From Flavobacteriaceae bacterium UBA3159 (GTDB lineage Bacteria > Bacteroidota > Bacteroidia > Flavobacteriales > Flavobacteriaceae): a stretch of 39,781 nucleotides of DNA. The stretch covers positions 1 through 39,781 of the forward strand of contig DEYL01000037.1 in the NCBI GenBank assembly GCA_002364535.1, read 5' to 3'. This document shows, one piece after another, positions 9,010 to 17,613 of the stretch (the first letter of the stretch is position 1; the number at the start of each line of letters is the position of its first letter). Under the pieces are notes generated by a model. The model did not search any database and was not told the origin of the DNA. It was given only the letters and a program-made list of their open reading frames with translations. The translations under genes and the position numbers were made by a program.

Positions 9010-9306
9010 TTATTTAAGAAGATCACCTACATAAGGCATCAAGGCCAAATGACGAGCTCTTTTGACTGCTACTGAAACTTTTCTTTGATATTTAAGGGAA
9101 GTTCCTGTCAGACGCCTGGGTAAGATTTTACCTTGTTCGTTAACAAATTTTAAAAGAAAATCAGGGTCTTTGTAATCGATATGCTTGATACCTGATCTTT
9201 TGAATCTACAGTATTTCTTTTTGATATTGGTATCAATATTAAGGGGGGTTAAATATCTAATTTCCCCTTCTTTTTTACCACTGGATTGTTCATCAATTTT
9301 TGCCAT
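9010..9306 (-). CDS. rpsR: 30S ribosomal protein bS18
   Basis: This 98-residue protein carries the bS18 core: KKKYCRFKRSGIKHIDYKD, DPDFLLKFVNEQGKILPRRLTGTS and KYQRKVSVAVKRARHLALMPYV. It binds beside bS6 on the platform of the small subunit. An N-terminal extension of about 20 residues (MAKIDEQSSGKKEG) precedes the core, as is usual in Bacteroidota. It lies 5 bp after rpsF and 12 bp before rplI in a single operon. Confidence 0.98.
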   Translation of the reverse strand: MAKIDEQSSGKKEGEIRYLTPLNIDTNIKKKYCRFKRSGIKHIDYKDPDFLLKFVNEQGKILPRRLTGTSLKYQRKVSVAVKRARHLALMPYVGDLLK

Positions 9307-9311
9307 CTTAC

Positions 9312-9656
9312 TTAAACTTTAACTTTAGATTGAATTTTTTTTCTTCTTTTCTTAGCCCACGCTTGAGCGTGAATATCAAGTTTGACGGTTAGATAACGCA
9401 TCACTCTTTCGTCTCTGCGAAATTCAACTTCTAAAGCATTGATAATATCACCCTCACCCTCAAACTGAATCAAATGGTAAAAACCACTGTTTTTGTTTTG
9501 AATGGGGAATGCAAGTTTCTTCAGTCCCCAATCTTCTTTATGAACAATTTTACACTTTTGAGATTCCAAAAGTGACACGTACTTTTTTACTGCCTCCTCT
9601 ATCTGTATCTCAGATAGAACGGGATTCAGAATGAAGACAGTTTCATAATGATTCAT
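9312..9656 (-). CDS. rpsF: 30S ribosomal protein bS6
   Basis: The 114-residue product begins MNHYETVFILNPVLSE, the usual bS6 start, and contains KKLAFPIQNKNSGFYHLIQFE and the RRDERVMRYLTVKL strand. The frame is open upstream to 9695, but that start would lie on the promoter described at 9678-9708, so the ATG at 9656 is chosen. bS6 pairs with bS18, encoded next. It is the first gene of the operon; the leader of about 15 nt leaves no room for an S6:S18 autoregulatory leader RNA. Confidence 0.97.
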   Translation of the reverse strand: MNHYETVFILNPVLSEIQIEEAVKKYVSLLESQKCKIVHKEDWGLKKLAFPIQNKNSGFYHLIQFEGEGDIINALEVEFRRDERVMRYLTVKLDIHAQAWAKKRRKKIQSKVKV

Positions 9657-9677
9657 ATCTATTTTTTTTATGAAATG

Positions 9678-9708
9678 CAAAAATAGGTGAATCATTAAAT
9701 TACACCAA
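9678..9708 (-). promoter_or_regulatory. Bacteroidota-type promoter of rpsF operon
   Basis: On the minus strand TTG (9708-9706), a 20-nt spacer and TATTTTTG (9685-9678) match the Bacteroidota primary sigma consensus (TTG, then TAnnTTTG). The predicted transcript start is about 15 nt before the rpsF ATG at 9656, which also settles that start choice. Confidence 0.8.
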
Positions 9709-9777
9709 GAGAATCATTGTTTTTTAGGAATTTTTTTTTAGATTTGAGATAGATATAGTAAATAATTTAGCCCCATT

Positions 9778-10476
9778 ATGAAACTAAACTACATATATAT
9801 TGATCCCATTCCGGTAGAGCGGTTGCATTTCCTTCAGGTTTTAAAACATTTTTCCGAAATCAATTTAAAGGCAGAATTTTCCGACACCGTTAATGCCAAG
9901 GAGTATCTGAATTACAACACTGTTGATTTTGCTGTTATTTCCTCTGATCTCCCCGTTTACACCAGTTTTGATTTTGTAGATCAACTCAGAGACGAAATTG
10001 AAATCATCTTGATTACCAAAACTCCAATGGACGCCATCAAATCCTATGAAAAAGGTTTTATGGATTGTTTGATGAAGCCTGTCTCCAAAAATCGATTCAA
10101 AAAGTCAATTGATCGACTCAACGACAAATTGGAGTGCCTAAAGATCATTCGTGAAAAGAAAGAACATATGATTCATTTTAAATGTAATTTTAAGGCCGAA
10201 AAGCTTCAGGCCAACAATATACGATGGATAGAAGCCATGGGGGACTACGTTAAGGTAGTAACCAAAACCAAAAACTACATGGTACTCTCGACAATGAAAT
10301 CTTTTATAAAAAAACTGCCTGAAAACCAGTTTGTAAGGATTCACAAATCCTACATTGTGAATCTCAAAAAAGTAATCAATTACACCACCAGAAATGTCAA
10401 TACTGATGGAGAAATATTGCCTTTGAGTCGCAAACAAAAAAGTATTTTCAAAGAAAATTTCCTTAATTTTCAATAG
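9778..10476 (+). CDS. Orphan LytTR-domain regulator with degenerate receiver
   Basis: The 232-residue protein has a CheY-like receiver fold (residues 1-120) and a C-terminal LytTR DNA-binding domain (about 140-232; NIRWIEAMGDYVKVVT, FVRIHKSYIVNLKKV). In the receiver, D9, T80 and K100 (in LMKP) can be placed, but the phospho-acceptor position reads Ser55 in VISSDLP where LxxDxxMP-type receivers have Asp, and the usual acidic pair is reduced to one Asp. It may therefore act without phosphorylation, or Asp57 could substitute. No histidine kinase lies nearby. It is divergent from the rpsF operon and its 3' end overlaps priA by 7 bp. Targets are unknown. Confidence 0.88.
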   Translation: MKLNYIYIDPIPVERLHFLQVLKHFSEINLKAEFSDTVNAKEYLNYNTVDFAVISSDLPVYTSFDFVDQLRDEIEIILITKTPMDAIKSYEKGFMDCLMKPVSKNRFKKSIDRLNDKLECLKIIREKKEHMIHFKCNFKAEKLQANNIRWIEAMGDYVKVVTKTKNYMVLSTMKSFIKKLPENQFVRIHKSYIVNLKKVINYTTRNVNTDGEILPLSRKQKSIFKENFLNFQ

Positions 10477-12920
10477 GGATCAACGTCCAAGTTAACTTTA
10501 CAAGATCTGAATATTGCAATTGACTCAAAACCGTCCAATGACTTTTTAATGATTTGTTTTACCTGATCCCGAGACTGATTACTCGAAATTTTTATCAAAA
10601 TTTGCATCCGATATCGGTTCCGAAGACGAGCAATAGATGGAAAAACAGGACCCAATATTTGACCGTATTCCGATTGTAGTAAAACATTTGCAATCCACTG
10701 ACTTGCCTTTTTAACCGTTTCCATATCGCTGTGGTTGACCACTATCCTGATCAGTCTAGTGTAGGGAGGGTAGTGATATTCTTTTCTGTCTTTCAATTGC
10801 TGTTTTAACATCTGATCATAATTTCCCTCAATCACTTTTTGAATGATGGGGTGATGGGGCTGATAGGTTTGGATCAAAACTTTCCCCCTCAATTCTTTTC
10901 TTCCGGCCCTCCCGGCCACCTGACTTAACATCTGATAGGTTCTTTCGTGGGCCCTAAAATCTGGAAAGTTCATCAGATGATCCGCATTCAAAACCCCCAC
11001 CAAATGAACGTTTTGAAAATCCAATCCCTTAACGATCATTTGAGTACCTACCAAAATTTTGACTTCTTGCGCAGCAAAAGAATGAATTAATTTATCAAAA
11101 GCCCATTTCCCCTTAGTCGTATCCGCATCCATTCTGGCCACCTTAACTTCAGGAAATATAACAGCTACTTGTTCTTGTATTTGTTGGGTACCCATACCCT
11201 TTGTTGAAAGATTGGGCAAGCCACAAGCGTGACACTTTTGCGGTACCGCGATATGATAACCACAATAGTGACACTTGAGTTGATCCGTATATTGATGATA
11301 GGTGAGGGTGACATCGCACTGATGACAGTGGGGCATGTGACCACAGTCTAAACACTCAATTACGGGAGCATAACCCCGTTGATTCTGGAACAATATAATT
11401 TGTTTGTCCATGGCCAGTGTTTGCTCCATCTCTTGAATCAAAGTTTGGGTAAAACCTCCCTTTACTTGCTTTTTTTTGTAGGCTGTTTTCAAATCGACCG
11501 TAATGATCTCTGGCAATTCCACTTTACCAAACCTTTGATGGAGCTGAACCCAGCCGTATTTACCAGTCAAGCGGTTAAATGAACTTTCAATAGAAGGGGT
11601 CGCCGAACCCAATAAAACTTTGGCATGATGAATTCCAGCCAATACTATGGCACTGTCTCTGGCATGGTATCTAGGAGAAGGATCAAACTGTTTGTAGGAC
11701 AACTCATGTTCCTCATCCACTATCACCAAACCCAAATGGTAAAAAGGCAGAAAAAGTGCAGAACGGGTTCCTACAATGATTTTTGCTTTGGCATTGTTTT
11801 CAAGAATATTGTTCCAAACCTCTGTACGTTCGTGAACAGAAAACTTGGAATGGTAAACGGTAACCTCTGTACCAAAACACTCTTGTAATCGTTGTACCAT
11901 TTGGGGGGTCAATGAAATTTCGGGCAAAAGATATAGAACCTGCTTTCGGTTTGCAATGGTCTGAGCGATCAACTCAATATAAATTTCAGTTTTACCCGAA
12001 CCCGTCACCCCCTGAAATAAGACCACAGATTTATTATCGAAAGAACTGGTGATTTCGTTAAGTGCCTTTTGCTGTTCACTAGACAGAGCTCTTTCTTGAT
12101 CTCTTTTTGTAAAATCATACAACAGTCGATCCTCTCGTAAAGATTGCTCCTCCAACAATCCTTTAGTAATCAGTGTCCTCAAAACAGCCGATGTTGAATT
12201 AATTTTATCGAGTAAAACCTTTGATTTTATCCATTCATCACCCCTAGGGTTTTGATCAAAAATCCCCATCAATAATTGCTTTTGTTTTGGTGCATTTTTC
12301 AGTGAATCGAAAACCTCCTCTAAATTTTGGGTATCTAAAATCAATTGAGATAATCGGACATATCGAACAAGTTTGGGTTTGTATTTTTCACTCAAGGTTT
12401 GGTGAATGTCCACCACCCCTTTGGTAAATAAATCCTGTATAAGACCCAAAACATTTTTTTTTCCCAGAATCTCAATGATTTCTTTAACACTTAATGCCTT
12501 AACCTCTAGGGCTTCGTAGACCAAAAAAGCATCATCACTCAGTGCGTTTTTATCTTCTTCTGAAATTTCTTTTTTTACCACAACTGTCTCGCTCTCTAAC
12601 AGAAAGGTTGTGGGCAATGCAGCACGAAGAATATCTCCCAGTTTACTCTGGTAGTAATGCGATAACCAATTCCAAAACTCAAGCTGCTTTGGCGTCACAC
12701 TGGGGGATTCCTCTAGGATCAACTCAATAAATTTAGGGGTATAAAGATGGGGTGCCTGGTCGTGAAGTTTTACCACTACCGCAGAATAAACTTTTGATTT
12801 ACCAAAAGAAACCGCAACCCGGAAACCCGGCTTTAAAACAGCAAAATCCTCAGACGTAACTGCATAGGTGTAGGGTTTACCAAGTGCTAAAGGAAGAAGA
12901 ACATCAGCGAAATACTGCAT
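10470..12920 (-). CDS. priA: Primosomal protein N' (PriA), replication restart helicase
   Basis: PriA recognises stalled replication forks and reloads the replisome. This 816-residue protein has the N-terminal 3'-DNA-binding region (residues 1-105), Walker A GVTGSGKTEIY (about 304-314), a DEEH box (402-405), GSATPS (439-444), and eight zinc-binding cysteines (524, 527, 533, 536, 551, 554, 564, 567) inserted in the helicase core. The QVAGRAGR motif VI and the C-terminal PPYTRLIRI region are also present. Length is normal for Bacteroidota. It is transcribed toward the LytTR gene and 27 bp after the YihY gene, possibly in one transcript with it. Confidence 0.97.
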   Translation of the reverse strand: MQYFADVLLPLALGKPYTYAVTSEDFAVLKPGFRVAVSFGKSKVYSAVVVKLHDQAPHLYTPKFIELILEESPSVTPKQLEFWNWLSHYYQSKLGDILRAALPTTFLLESETVVVKKEISEEDKNALSDDAFLVYEALEVKALSVKEIIEILGKKNVLGLIQDLFTKGVVDIHQTLSEKYKPKLVRYVRLSQLILDTQNLEEVFDSLKNAPKQKQLLMGIFDQNPRGDEWIKSKVLLDKINSTSAVLRTLITKGLLEEQSLREDRLLYDFTKRDQERALSSEQQKALNEITSSFDNKSVVLFQGVTGSGKTEIYIELIAQTIANRKQVLYLLPEISLTPQMVQRLQECFGTEVTVYHSKFSVHERTEVWNNILENNAKAKIIVGTRSALFLPFYHLGLVIVDEEHELSYKQFDPSPRYHARDSAIVLAGIHHAKVLLGSATPSIESSFNRLTGKYGWVQLHQRFGKVELPEIITVDLKTAYKKKQVKGGFTQTLIQEMEQTLAMDKQIILFQNQRGYAPVIECLDCGHMPHCHQCDVTLTYHQYTDQLKCHYCGYHIAVPQKCHACGLPNLSTKGMGTQQIQEQVAVIFPEVKVARMDADTTKGKWAFDKLIHSFAAQEVKILVGTQMIVKGLDFQNVHLVGVLNADHLMNFPDFRAHERTYQMLSQVAGRAGRKELRGKVLIQTYQPHHPIIQKVIEGNYDQMLKQQLKDRKEYHYPPYTRLIRIVVNHSDMETVKKASQWIANVLLQSEYGQILGPVFPSIARLRNRYRMQILIKISSNQSRDQVKQIIKKSLDGFESIAIFRSCKVNLDVDPY

Positions 12921-12947
12921 TATTTAAAAATACAACTTTGCTCATTA

Positions 12948-13925
12948 TCATGAGTCATCTTGTTCGGAGTTTTTGAGTCGATTTAAGGTTGCATTCAGTT
13001 CAAAACCAAGCAGCAATAAACTTGAATTGAGCCATATGTAAAACAAAAAAATCAATAATGCCCCTATGGAACCGTATAGTTGATTGTATCTCGAGAAATT
13101 TTCAATATAAATACCGAACAGGTAGGTCGTTAAGAGAATCAACAAACAACTCATCAAAGCACCAGGGGAGAAAAAGCGTGTTTTTTTACCCTCTATGGTG
13201 CCAAAATAATATAAAATGGACACTGTAATATATATCAAGATGGCATAAAAAAACAATTGCCCTATTCTGATCCAATTGATCTCACTGGGAATCAATTCAT
13301 CAAGATTGCTCAAAATAAAAATTTCGAAAAACACAAGTGCCATTACACCTACCAAGAGCAATAAAGCCAGTAAAATACCCACCATCATAGAATACAGGTA
13401 TTGACGAATGAATGATCGGGAGAGTTCAACGTGATAAGAACCTTCAAAACTTGAAAAAATTGAACTCACACCATTGGCTGTAAGAAAAACGGAAAGTAGA
13501 AACACCGAGGAGAGAAGTCCTGCCCGCTGTTTTTCACGTATGTCGTTAAAGATATCTGTAAAAAAACTTTGACTTTCCTGAGGCAATAATAGCTCTATAA
13601 AATTAAAAAGGACAGCATCAAAATTATCAATGGGGATAAAGGCAATCAAATTTAAAATAAAAAGTAAAAAGGGGAAAAGCGCCATAAAAAAACTAAAAGA
13701 GATACTACCGGCACGAGAAGACAAAGCCCCTTTTACAATTCCTGAAACGTACATCTCTGCAAGATCAAAGAACGAAAAACTATCATATCCAGGAATTTTC
13801 AGCGCCTCTAAAAACCCAACCAGATTTTTGACAATGGGAATTGTTTTTAATTTTTCTTTCAAAAAAATTTCCTTTAGCCAAAGATAAAACAAATCTAATT
13901 GTGTTTGTAAATTTGTAAAATGCAT
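12948..13925 (-). CDS. YihY/BrkB family inner-membrane protein
   Basis: The 325-residue protein has the YihY/BrkB (UPF0761) signature near residues 75-95 (SISFSFFMALFPFLLFILN) and about six hydrophobic helices in all. Once described as ribonuclease BN, the family is now regarded as membrane proteins of uncertain function. The ATG at 13925 is the only reasonable start; the next Met is deep in the conserved region. That ATG abuts the rlmH ATG in the palindrome ATGCAT (13920-13925), so each gene's promoter must lie in or near the other's coding sequence. It precedes priA by 27 bp. Confidence 0.9.
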   Translation of the reverse strand: MHFTNLQTQLDLFYLWLKEIFLKEKLKTIPIVKNLVGFLEALKIPGYDSFSFFDLAEMYVSGIVKGALSSRAGSISFSFFMALFPFLLFILNLIAFIPIDNFDAVLFNFIELLLPQESQSFFTDIFNDIREKQRAGLLSSVFLLSVFLTANGVSSIFSSFEGSYHVELSRSFIRQYLYSMMVGILLALLLLVGVMALVFFEIFILSNLDELIPSEINWIRIGQLFFYAILIYITVSILYYFGTIEGKKTRFFSPGALMSCLLILLTTYLFGIYIENFSRYNQLYGSIGALLIFLFYIWLNSSLLLLGFELNATLNRLKNSEQDDS

Positions 13926-14393
13926 ACACTATTGGTTCTGGTCGGAAAAAACAACGACTCTAGATTGATTTCACTGATGGAAGACTACACCAAACGGATC
14001 AACAGATACCATCGTTTGGACATTCAAATCATACCTGAGTTAAAAAACAAGGGTAAAATGAGCGTAAAAATCCAAAAACAAAAAGAGGGACATTTGATCA
14101 TTGAAAAATTAAAAGCGGGAGATTGGGTCGTTCTTCTGGATGAAAAAGGCAAATCATTTAATTCCATTGGTTTTTCTCAATACATCAATGCAAAAAGATC
14201 CAGCTCACACAAAAGGATGGTTTTCGTCATAGGGGGACCTTATGGATTTTCTCAGAAAATGTATGCCAGAGGTCAAGAAAAAATTGCCTTATCCAACATG
14301 ACATTTTCCCATCAAATGGTTCGGCTTTTTTTTCTAGAGCAACTTTATCGAGCCAATACCCTATTGAATAATGACCCCTATCATCATAAATAG
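13920..14393 (+). CDS. rlmH: 23S rRNA (pseudouridine1915-N3)-methyltransferase RlmH
   Basis: The 157-residue SPOUT-class enzyme methylates pseudouridine 1915 in helix 69 of 23S rRNA. The trefoil-knot SAM site is visible as VFVIGGPYGFS, with the C-terminal SHQMVRLFFLEQLYRANTL and the closing NDPYHHK. Length matches the family. It starts head to head with the YihY gene (adjacent start codons within ATGCAT) and is followed 5 bp later by rdgB, so rlmH-rdgB form an operon. Confidence 0.97.
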   Translation: MHTLLVLVGKNNDSRLISLMEDYTKRINRYHRLDIQIIPELKNKGKMSVKIQKQKEGHLIIEKLKAGDWVVLLDEKGKSFNSIGFSQYINAKRSSSHKRMVFVIGGPYGFSQKMYARGQEKIALSNMTFSHQMVRLFFLEQLYRANTLLNNDPYHHK

Positions 14394-14398
14394 CATCA

Positions 14399-14971
14399 AT
14401 GGAACTCATTTTTGGAACCCACAACAACAACAAAACAGAAGAGATCAATACACTTTTACCCTGTGGATATGTAGTGAAAAGTTTGATCGACCTCAACTAC
14501 AACAACGAAATTGAGGAATCGGGATCAACATTAGAAGAAAATGCATTGATTAAAGCAAGGACAATATTCGATACCTTCAAAAAAAACTGTTTTGCAGACG
14601 ACAGTGGATTGGAGGTCTTTGCTCTGGGTGGAAAGCCCGGAGTATATTCCGCCCGATATGCTGGAAATCAAAAAAACGCAAAGGATAATACTAATAAAAT
14701 ACTCGATGAATTAAAGGGTATTGAAGATCGTCAGGCTCAGTTCAGAACGGTAATTGCACTGATTTTCAATGGAGCCGAATACCTTTTTGAAGGCATCATT
14801 AATGGACAAATTGCACAAAGCCCCATTGGACAGAACGGTTTTGGCTATGATCCAGTTTTTATACCCGAAAAACAAGAGCGCACCTTTGCCCAAATGATAC
14901 TCTCTGAAAAAAATAAAATAAGTCATCGTTCCAGAGCTTTTCAAAAATTAGTAGAATTTCTAAAAAGTTAA
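14399..14971 (+). CDS. rdgB: Non-canonical purine NTP pyrophosphatase (RdgB/HAM1)
   Basis: The enzyme hydrolyses dITP, ITP and XTP to monophosphates and keeps deaminated purines out of nucleic acids. The 190-residue sequence has the N-terminal phosphate-binding GTHNNNKTEEI, the catalytic/metal stretch FADDSGLEVFALGGKPGVYSAR, GFGYDPVF and the C-terminal SHRSRAFQKL. It follows rlmH with a 5-bp gap. Its target nucleotides include purine analogues, and purB lies 1.3 kb downstream, though a shared transcript is doubtful because of the long gap. Confidence 0.97.
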   Translation: MELIFGTHNNNKTEEINTLLPCGYVVKSLIDLNYNNEIEESGSTLEENALIKARTIFDTFKKNCFADDSGLEVFALGGKPGVYSARYAGNQKNAKDNTNKILDELKGIEDRQAQFRTVIALIFNGAEYLFEGIINGQIAQSPIGQNGFGYDPVFIPEKQERTFAQMILSEKNKISHRSRAFQKLVEFLKS

Positions 14972-15029
14972 AATTCAATTTGATGTCTAATTTGTTAATT
15001 TTAAACCTTATTATGTCAAAGTGTCTACA

Positions 15030-15797
15030 ATGATGATAAAACGGCTCTATCAATTTTTATTCTCAATTTATGGGGTGATGGTCATGGGTCAAGAACAAAT
15101 ACAACACCTCAATGGTATCGTAGAAAATGACGCTACGGGTTTCCCCATGGAGAGTGTACATGTACTGAACCTCAATATGGTCGAAGGAACAACCACCGAT
15201 AAAAAAGGGAATTTTGAGATTCGCGCCCAAGTCAACGACACCCTTTATTTTTCCTATTTGGGTTATAAATCACTCAAAGTTGCTGTTACCCAAGACATGA
15301 TAAAGTTTGGAAATTCCAAGTTTCAAATCACACAGTTGGCCTATGCCCTCGAAGAAATCATCCTACGCCCCTATCAATTGACGGGTTATTTGGATATAGA
15401 TGTCAGAAATGTACCCATCAACTCTGCCGGAAGATATAGGATTCCAGGATTACCAAATGCCGGATATGAGGGAGGGAACAGAAATCCCAATGCCATTTCT
15501 AAAACTTTTGCAGCCCTATTCAATCCCGCTGATTTTTTGCATAACCTTTTTGGTAAAAAAGGAGCCCAAATGAAAAAATTAAAGAAGATGAGAGAAAGTG
15601 ACGAACTTAAGAATCTTTTGGCATCAAAATTTGATCGTGAAATAATCACCCAATTGTTAAATCTGGATCGCCTTGATCTGGATGAGATCCTCCGAAACTG
15701 CAATTATTCTGATACTTTTATCAAGGAATCTAATGATCTTCAAATTCTGGAAGCCATTAGTGGCTGTTATGAAGAATACCGTGTTTTGCAAATGTAA
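15030..15797 (+). CDS. Exported protein with carboxypeptidase-regulatory-like domain
   Basis: A short signal peptide (MIKRLYQFLFSIYGVMVMGQ) is followed by a CarboxypepD_reg-like beta-sandwich (LNGIVENDATGFPMESVHVLNLNMVEGTTTDKKG in outline, residues about 25-100), the module that usually heads TonB-dependent receptors. Here the protein ends after 255 residues with no barrel; the rest is a helical, Lys/Leu-rich tail (KKLKKMRESDELKNLL). Such stand-alone proteins are frequent in Flavobacteriia and are of unknown role. The frame opens with a GTG at 15021, but the ATG codons at 15030/15033 place the signal peptide better. It is probably periplasmic or surface-attached. Confidence 0.8.
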   Translation: MMIKRLYQFLFSIYGVMVMGQEQIQHLNGIVENDATGFPMESVHVLNLNMVEGTTTDKKGNFEIRAQVNDTLYFSYLGYKSLKVAVTQDMIKFGNSKFQITQLAYALEEIILRPYQLTGYLDIDVRNVPINSAGRYRIPGLPNAGYEGGNRNPNAISKTFAALFNPADFLHNLFGKKGAQMKKLKKMRESDELKNLLASKFDREIITQLLNLDRLDLDEILRNCNYSDTFIKESNDLQILEAISGCYEEYRVLQM

Positions 15798-16197
15798 AAA
15801 CATTGAACTTAGAGAACTCATTTTTGTATATTATTCATCTTTTGTAGATCGTGAAGTTGGTGCCAGACTAATTAATCATCACCCCAAATAATTTACTTCT
15901 TTACTGGAACCGGCTTGTGCTCCCAAATACAACAGGGAAAACATACTCGCCGTCTGGATATTGGAAAAATATGACAAGAAGAAAACTGTTATCCCGTCAA
16001 CAAATTGGTTGGATCGTCGAAATTTGTTTTGGCTACATGTTGGAATCCCAAAAAGCAGCACCACTGGCTTTTCCACTAAAAACACTTCACTTTTTTTGAA
16101 ATTATAAACCTTGGATGTCAATAAAATAGAAGCATTTATTGAAAAAAATCTCCCCAACAGCAGCTCAGGATTTAGGTCAGTAGTGAAACAAATCTAA
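15798..16197 (+). pseudogene. Possible decayed coding remnant in a 458-bp gap
   Basis: No intact gene is seen between 15797 and 16256. One plus-strand frame (15892 onward) reads for 71 codons from after a stop (including ILAVWILEKYDKKKTVI and RRNLFWLHVGIPKSS), meets a TAA at 16108-16110, and continues 28 codons (DVNKIEAFIEKNLPNSSSGF) to a TAA at 16195. There is no credible start codon. The stretch looks faintly protein-like, but I do not recognise a family, and it could be noncoding DNA. The last 60 bp before purB hold its promoter. Confidence 0.25.
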
Positions 16198-16230
16198 TGG
16201 GTTTTAAACTTACTTTAAAAGAAGAAGCCT

Positions 16231-16238
16231 TATCTTTG
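16231..16238 (+). promoter_or_regulatory. Promoter -7 element of purB
   Basis: TATCTTTG followed by C matches the TAnnTTTG element and ends 17 nt before the purB ATG. No clean TTG is found at the expected upstream distance, so only the -7 box is called. Confidence 0.6.
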
Positions 16239-16255
16239 CTAAGATTAACAGCAAT

Positions 16256-17602
16256 ATGAAACTCAGTCCATTAAATGCAACTTCACCGATAGACGGGCGT
16301 TATCGGGGAAAGACAAAAAGTTTATCCAAATATTTTTCTGAAGAAGCTTTGATCCAATACAGGGTGAGAGTCGAAATTGAGTATTTTATTGCACTATGTG
16401 AAATTCCACTCCCCCAACTGAAACATCTCAACGCGAGTATTTTTGAGGATTTACGAAGTATTTACAAACATTTTTCGGAGGAAGATGCCAAGGAGATCAA
16501 GGAAATTGAAAAAACCACCAACCACGATGTTAAAGCCGTTGAATATTTTATCAAAAAAGAATTCGATAAATTGGATTTAGGCAAATACAAAGAATTCATC
16601 CATTTTGGATTAACCTCCCAAGACATCAATAACACCGCCATCCCTTTGTCGATAAAAGAAGTCTTGCACAAGGTATATCTTCCTCATTTGGAAGAAGTTC
16701 TGGAGGCTTTATCTGAACTTTCAGAAACATGCTCCAAAATCCCCATGTTGTCCAAAACACACGGTCAACCTGCCTCACCTACACTATTGGGTAAAGAAAT
16801 TGCTGTTTTTTCACATCGATTGGAAATACAAAAGGCCAGTTTGATGCAAGTACAGAATGCCGCTAAATTTGCCGGAGCGACTGGTAACTTTAATGCCCAT
16901 CAGGTAGCCTACTCCAAAATCAACTGGAAAAATTTTGGGAAAAAGTTTGTCGAAGAACAATTGGGACTTGATTACTCATTTCCCACCACCCAAATCGAAC
17001 ACTATGACAGTATTGCTGCCCTATGTGATGCGCTTAAAAGAATCAACACCATTTTTATCGATTTTAACAGGGATATATGGACTTATATCTCAATGGATTA
17101 TTTCAAACAAATTATCCAAGAAAATGAAGTCGGTTCCTCTGCTATGCCTCACAAGGTCAATCCCATCGATTTCGAAAATGCCGAGGGTAATTTGGGAATC
17201 GCCAATGCACTACTGAATTTCTTCTCTACCAAACTGCCTATCTCAAGGTTGCAGAGAGATTTAACTGACAGTACCGTATTAAGAAACATCGGTGTTCCCT
17301 TTGGACATATGTTGATCGCCTTAAAATCAATGCTCAAGGGTGTAAAAAAATTAAACGTTAATCCAATCAAAATCGATGCCGACTTGAATGAAAATTGGTC
17401 GATTTTGGCTGAAGCCATCCAAACCATTTTACGGAGGGAAAAATTCCCTAAGCCATACGAGGCACTGAAGGAATTAACAAGAACCCATGGGGTTATCGAC
17501 AAAAAAGTCATTCACGAATTTATAGAAAGTCTTGAGGTAGAGGATAAAATAAAACAAGAACTCAAAGAAATAACTCCTTCCAACTACACCGGAATTGCCT
17601 AA
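16256..17602 (+). CDS. purB: Adenylosuccinate lyase
   Basis: The enzyme acts twice in purine metabolism, cleaving SAICAR to AICAR plus fumarate and adenylosuccinate to AMP plus fumarate. The 448-residue protein carries TSPIDGRY near the N-terminus, the catalytic His region SKTHGQPASPT, and the superfamily signature GSSAMPHKVNPIDFEN with the catalytic Ser. This is the short E. coli-like form of PurB. It has its own promoter (16231) and faces the DUF4252 gene tail to tail with an 11-bp gap. Confidence 0.98.
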   Translation: MKLSPLNATSPIDGRYRGKTKSLSKYFSEEALIQYRVRVEIEYFIALCEIPLPQLKHLNASIFEDLRSIYKHFSEEDAKEIKEIEKTTNHDVKAVEYFIKKEFDKLDLGKYKEFIHFGLTSQDINNTAIPLSIKEVLHKVYLPHLEEVLEALSELSETCSKIPMLSKTHGQPASPTLLGKEIAVFSHRLEIQKASLMQVQNAAKFAGATGNFNAHQVAYSKINWKNFGKKFVEEQLGLDYSFPTTQIEHYDSIAALCDALKRINTIFIDFNRDIWTYISMDYFKQIIQENEVGSSAMPHKVNPIDFENAEGNLGIANALLNFFSTKLPISRLQRDLTDSTVLRNIGVPFGHMLIALKSMLKGVKKLNVNPIKIDADLNENWSILAEAIQTILRREKFPKPYEALKELTRTHGVIDKKVIHEFIESLEVEDKIKQELKEITPSNYTGIA

Positions 17603-17613
17603 TAGAATTTGGG

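Noticed and set aside
9657..9695. Extended rpsF start at 9695
   Set aside because: The extension covers the promoter -7 box and is absent from the family; ATG at 9656 is preferred.
15879..16157. A 92-codon minus-strand frame in the gap before purB
   Set aside because: No recognisable family, no promoter, and it ends in the middle of the gap; it is opposite the equally weak plus-strand fragment. Not supported as a gene.
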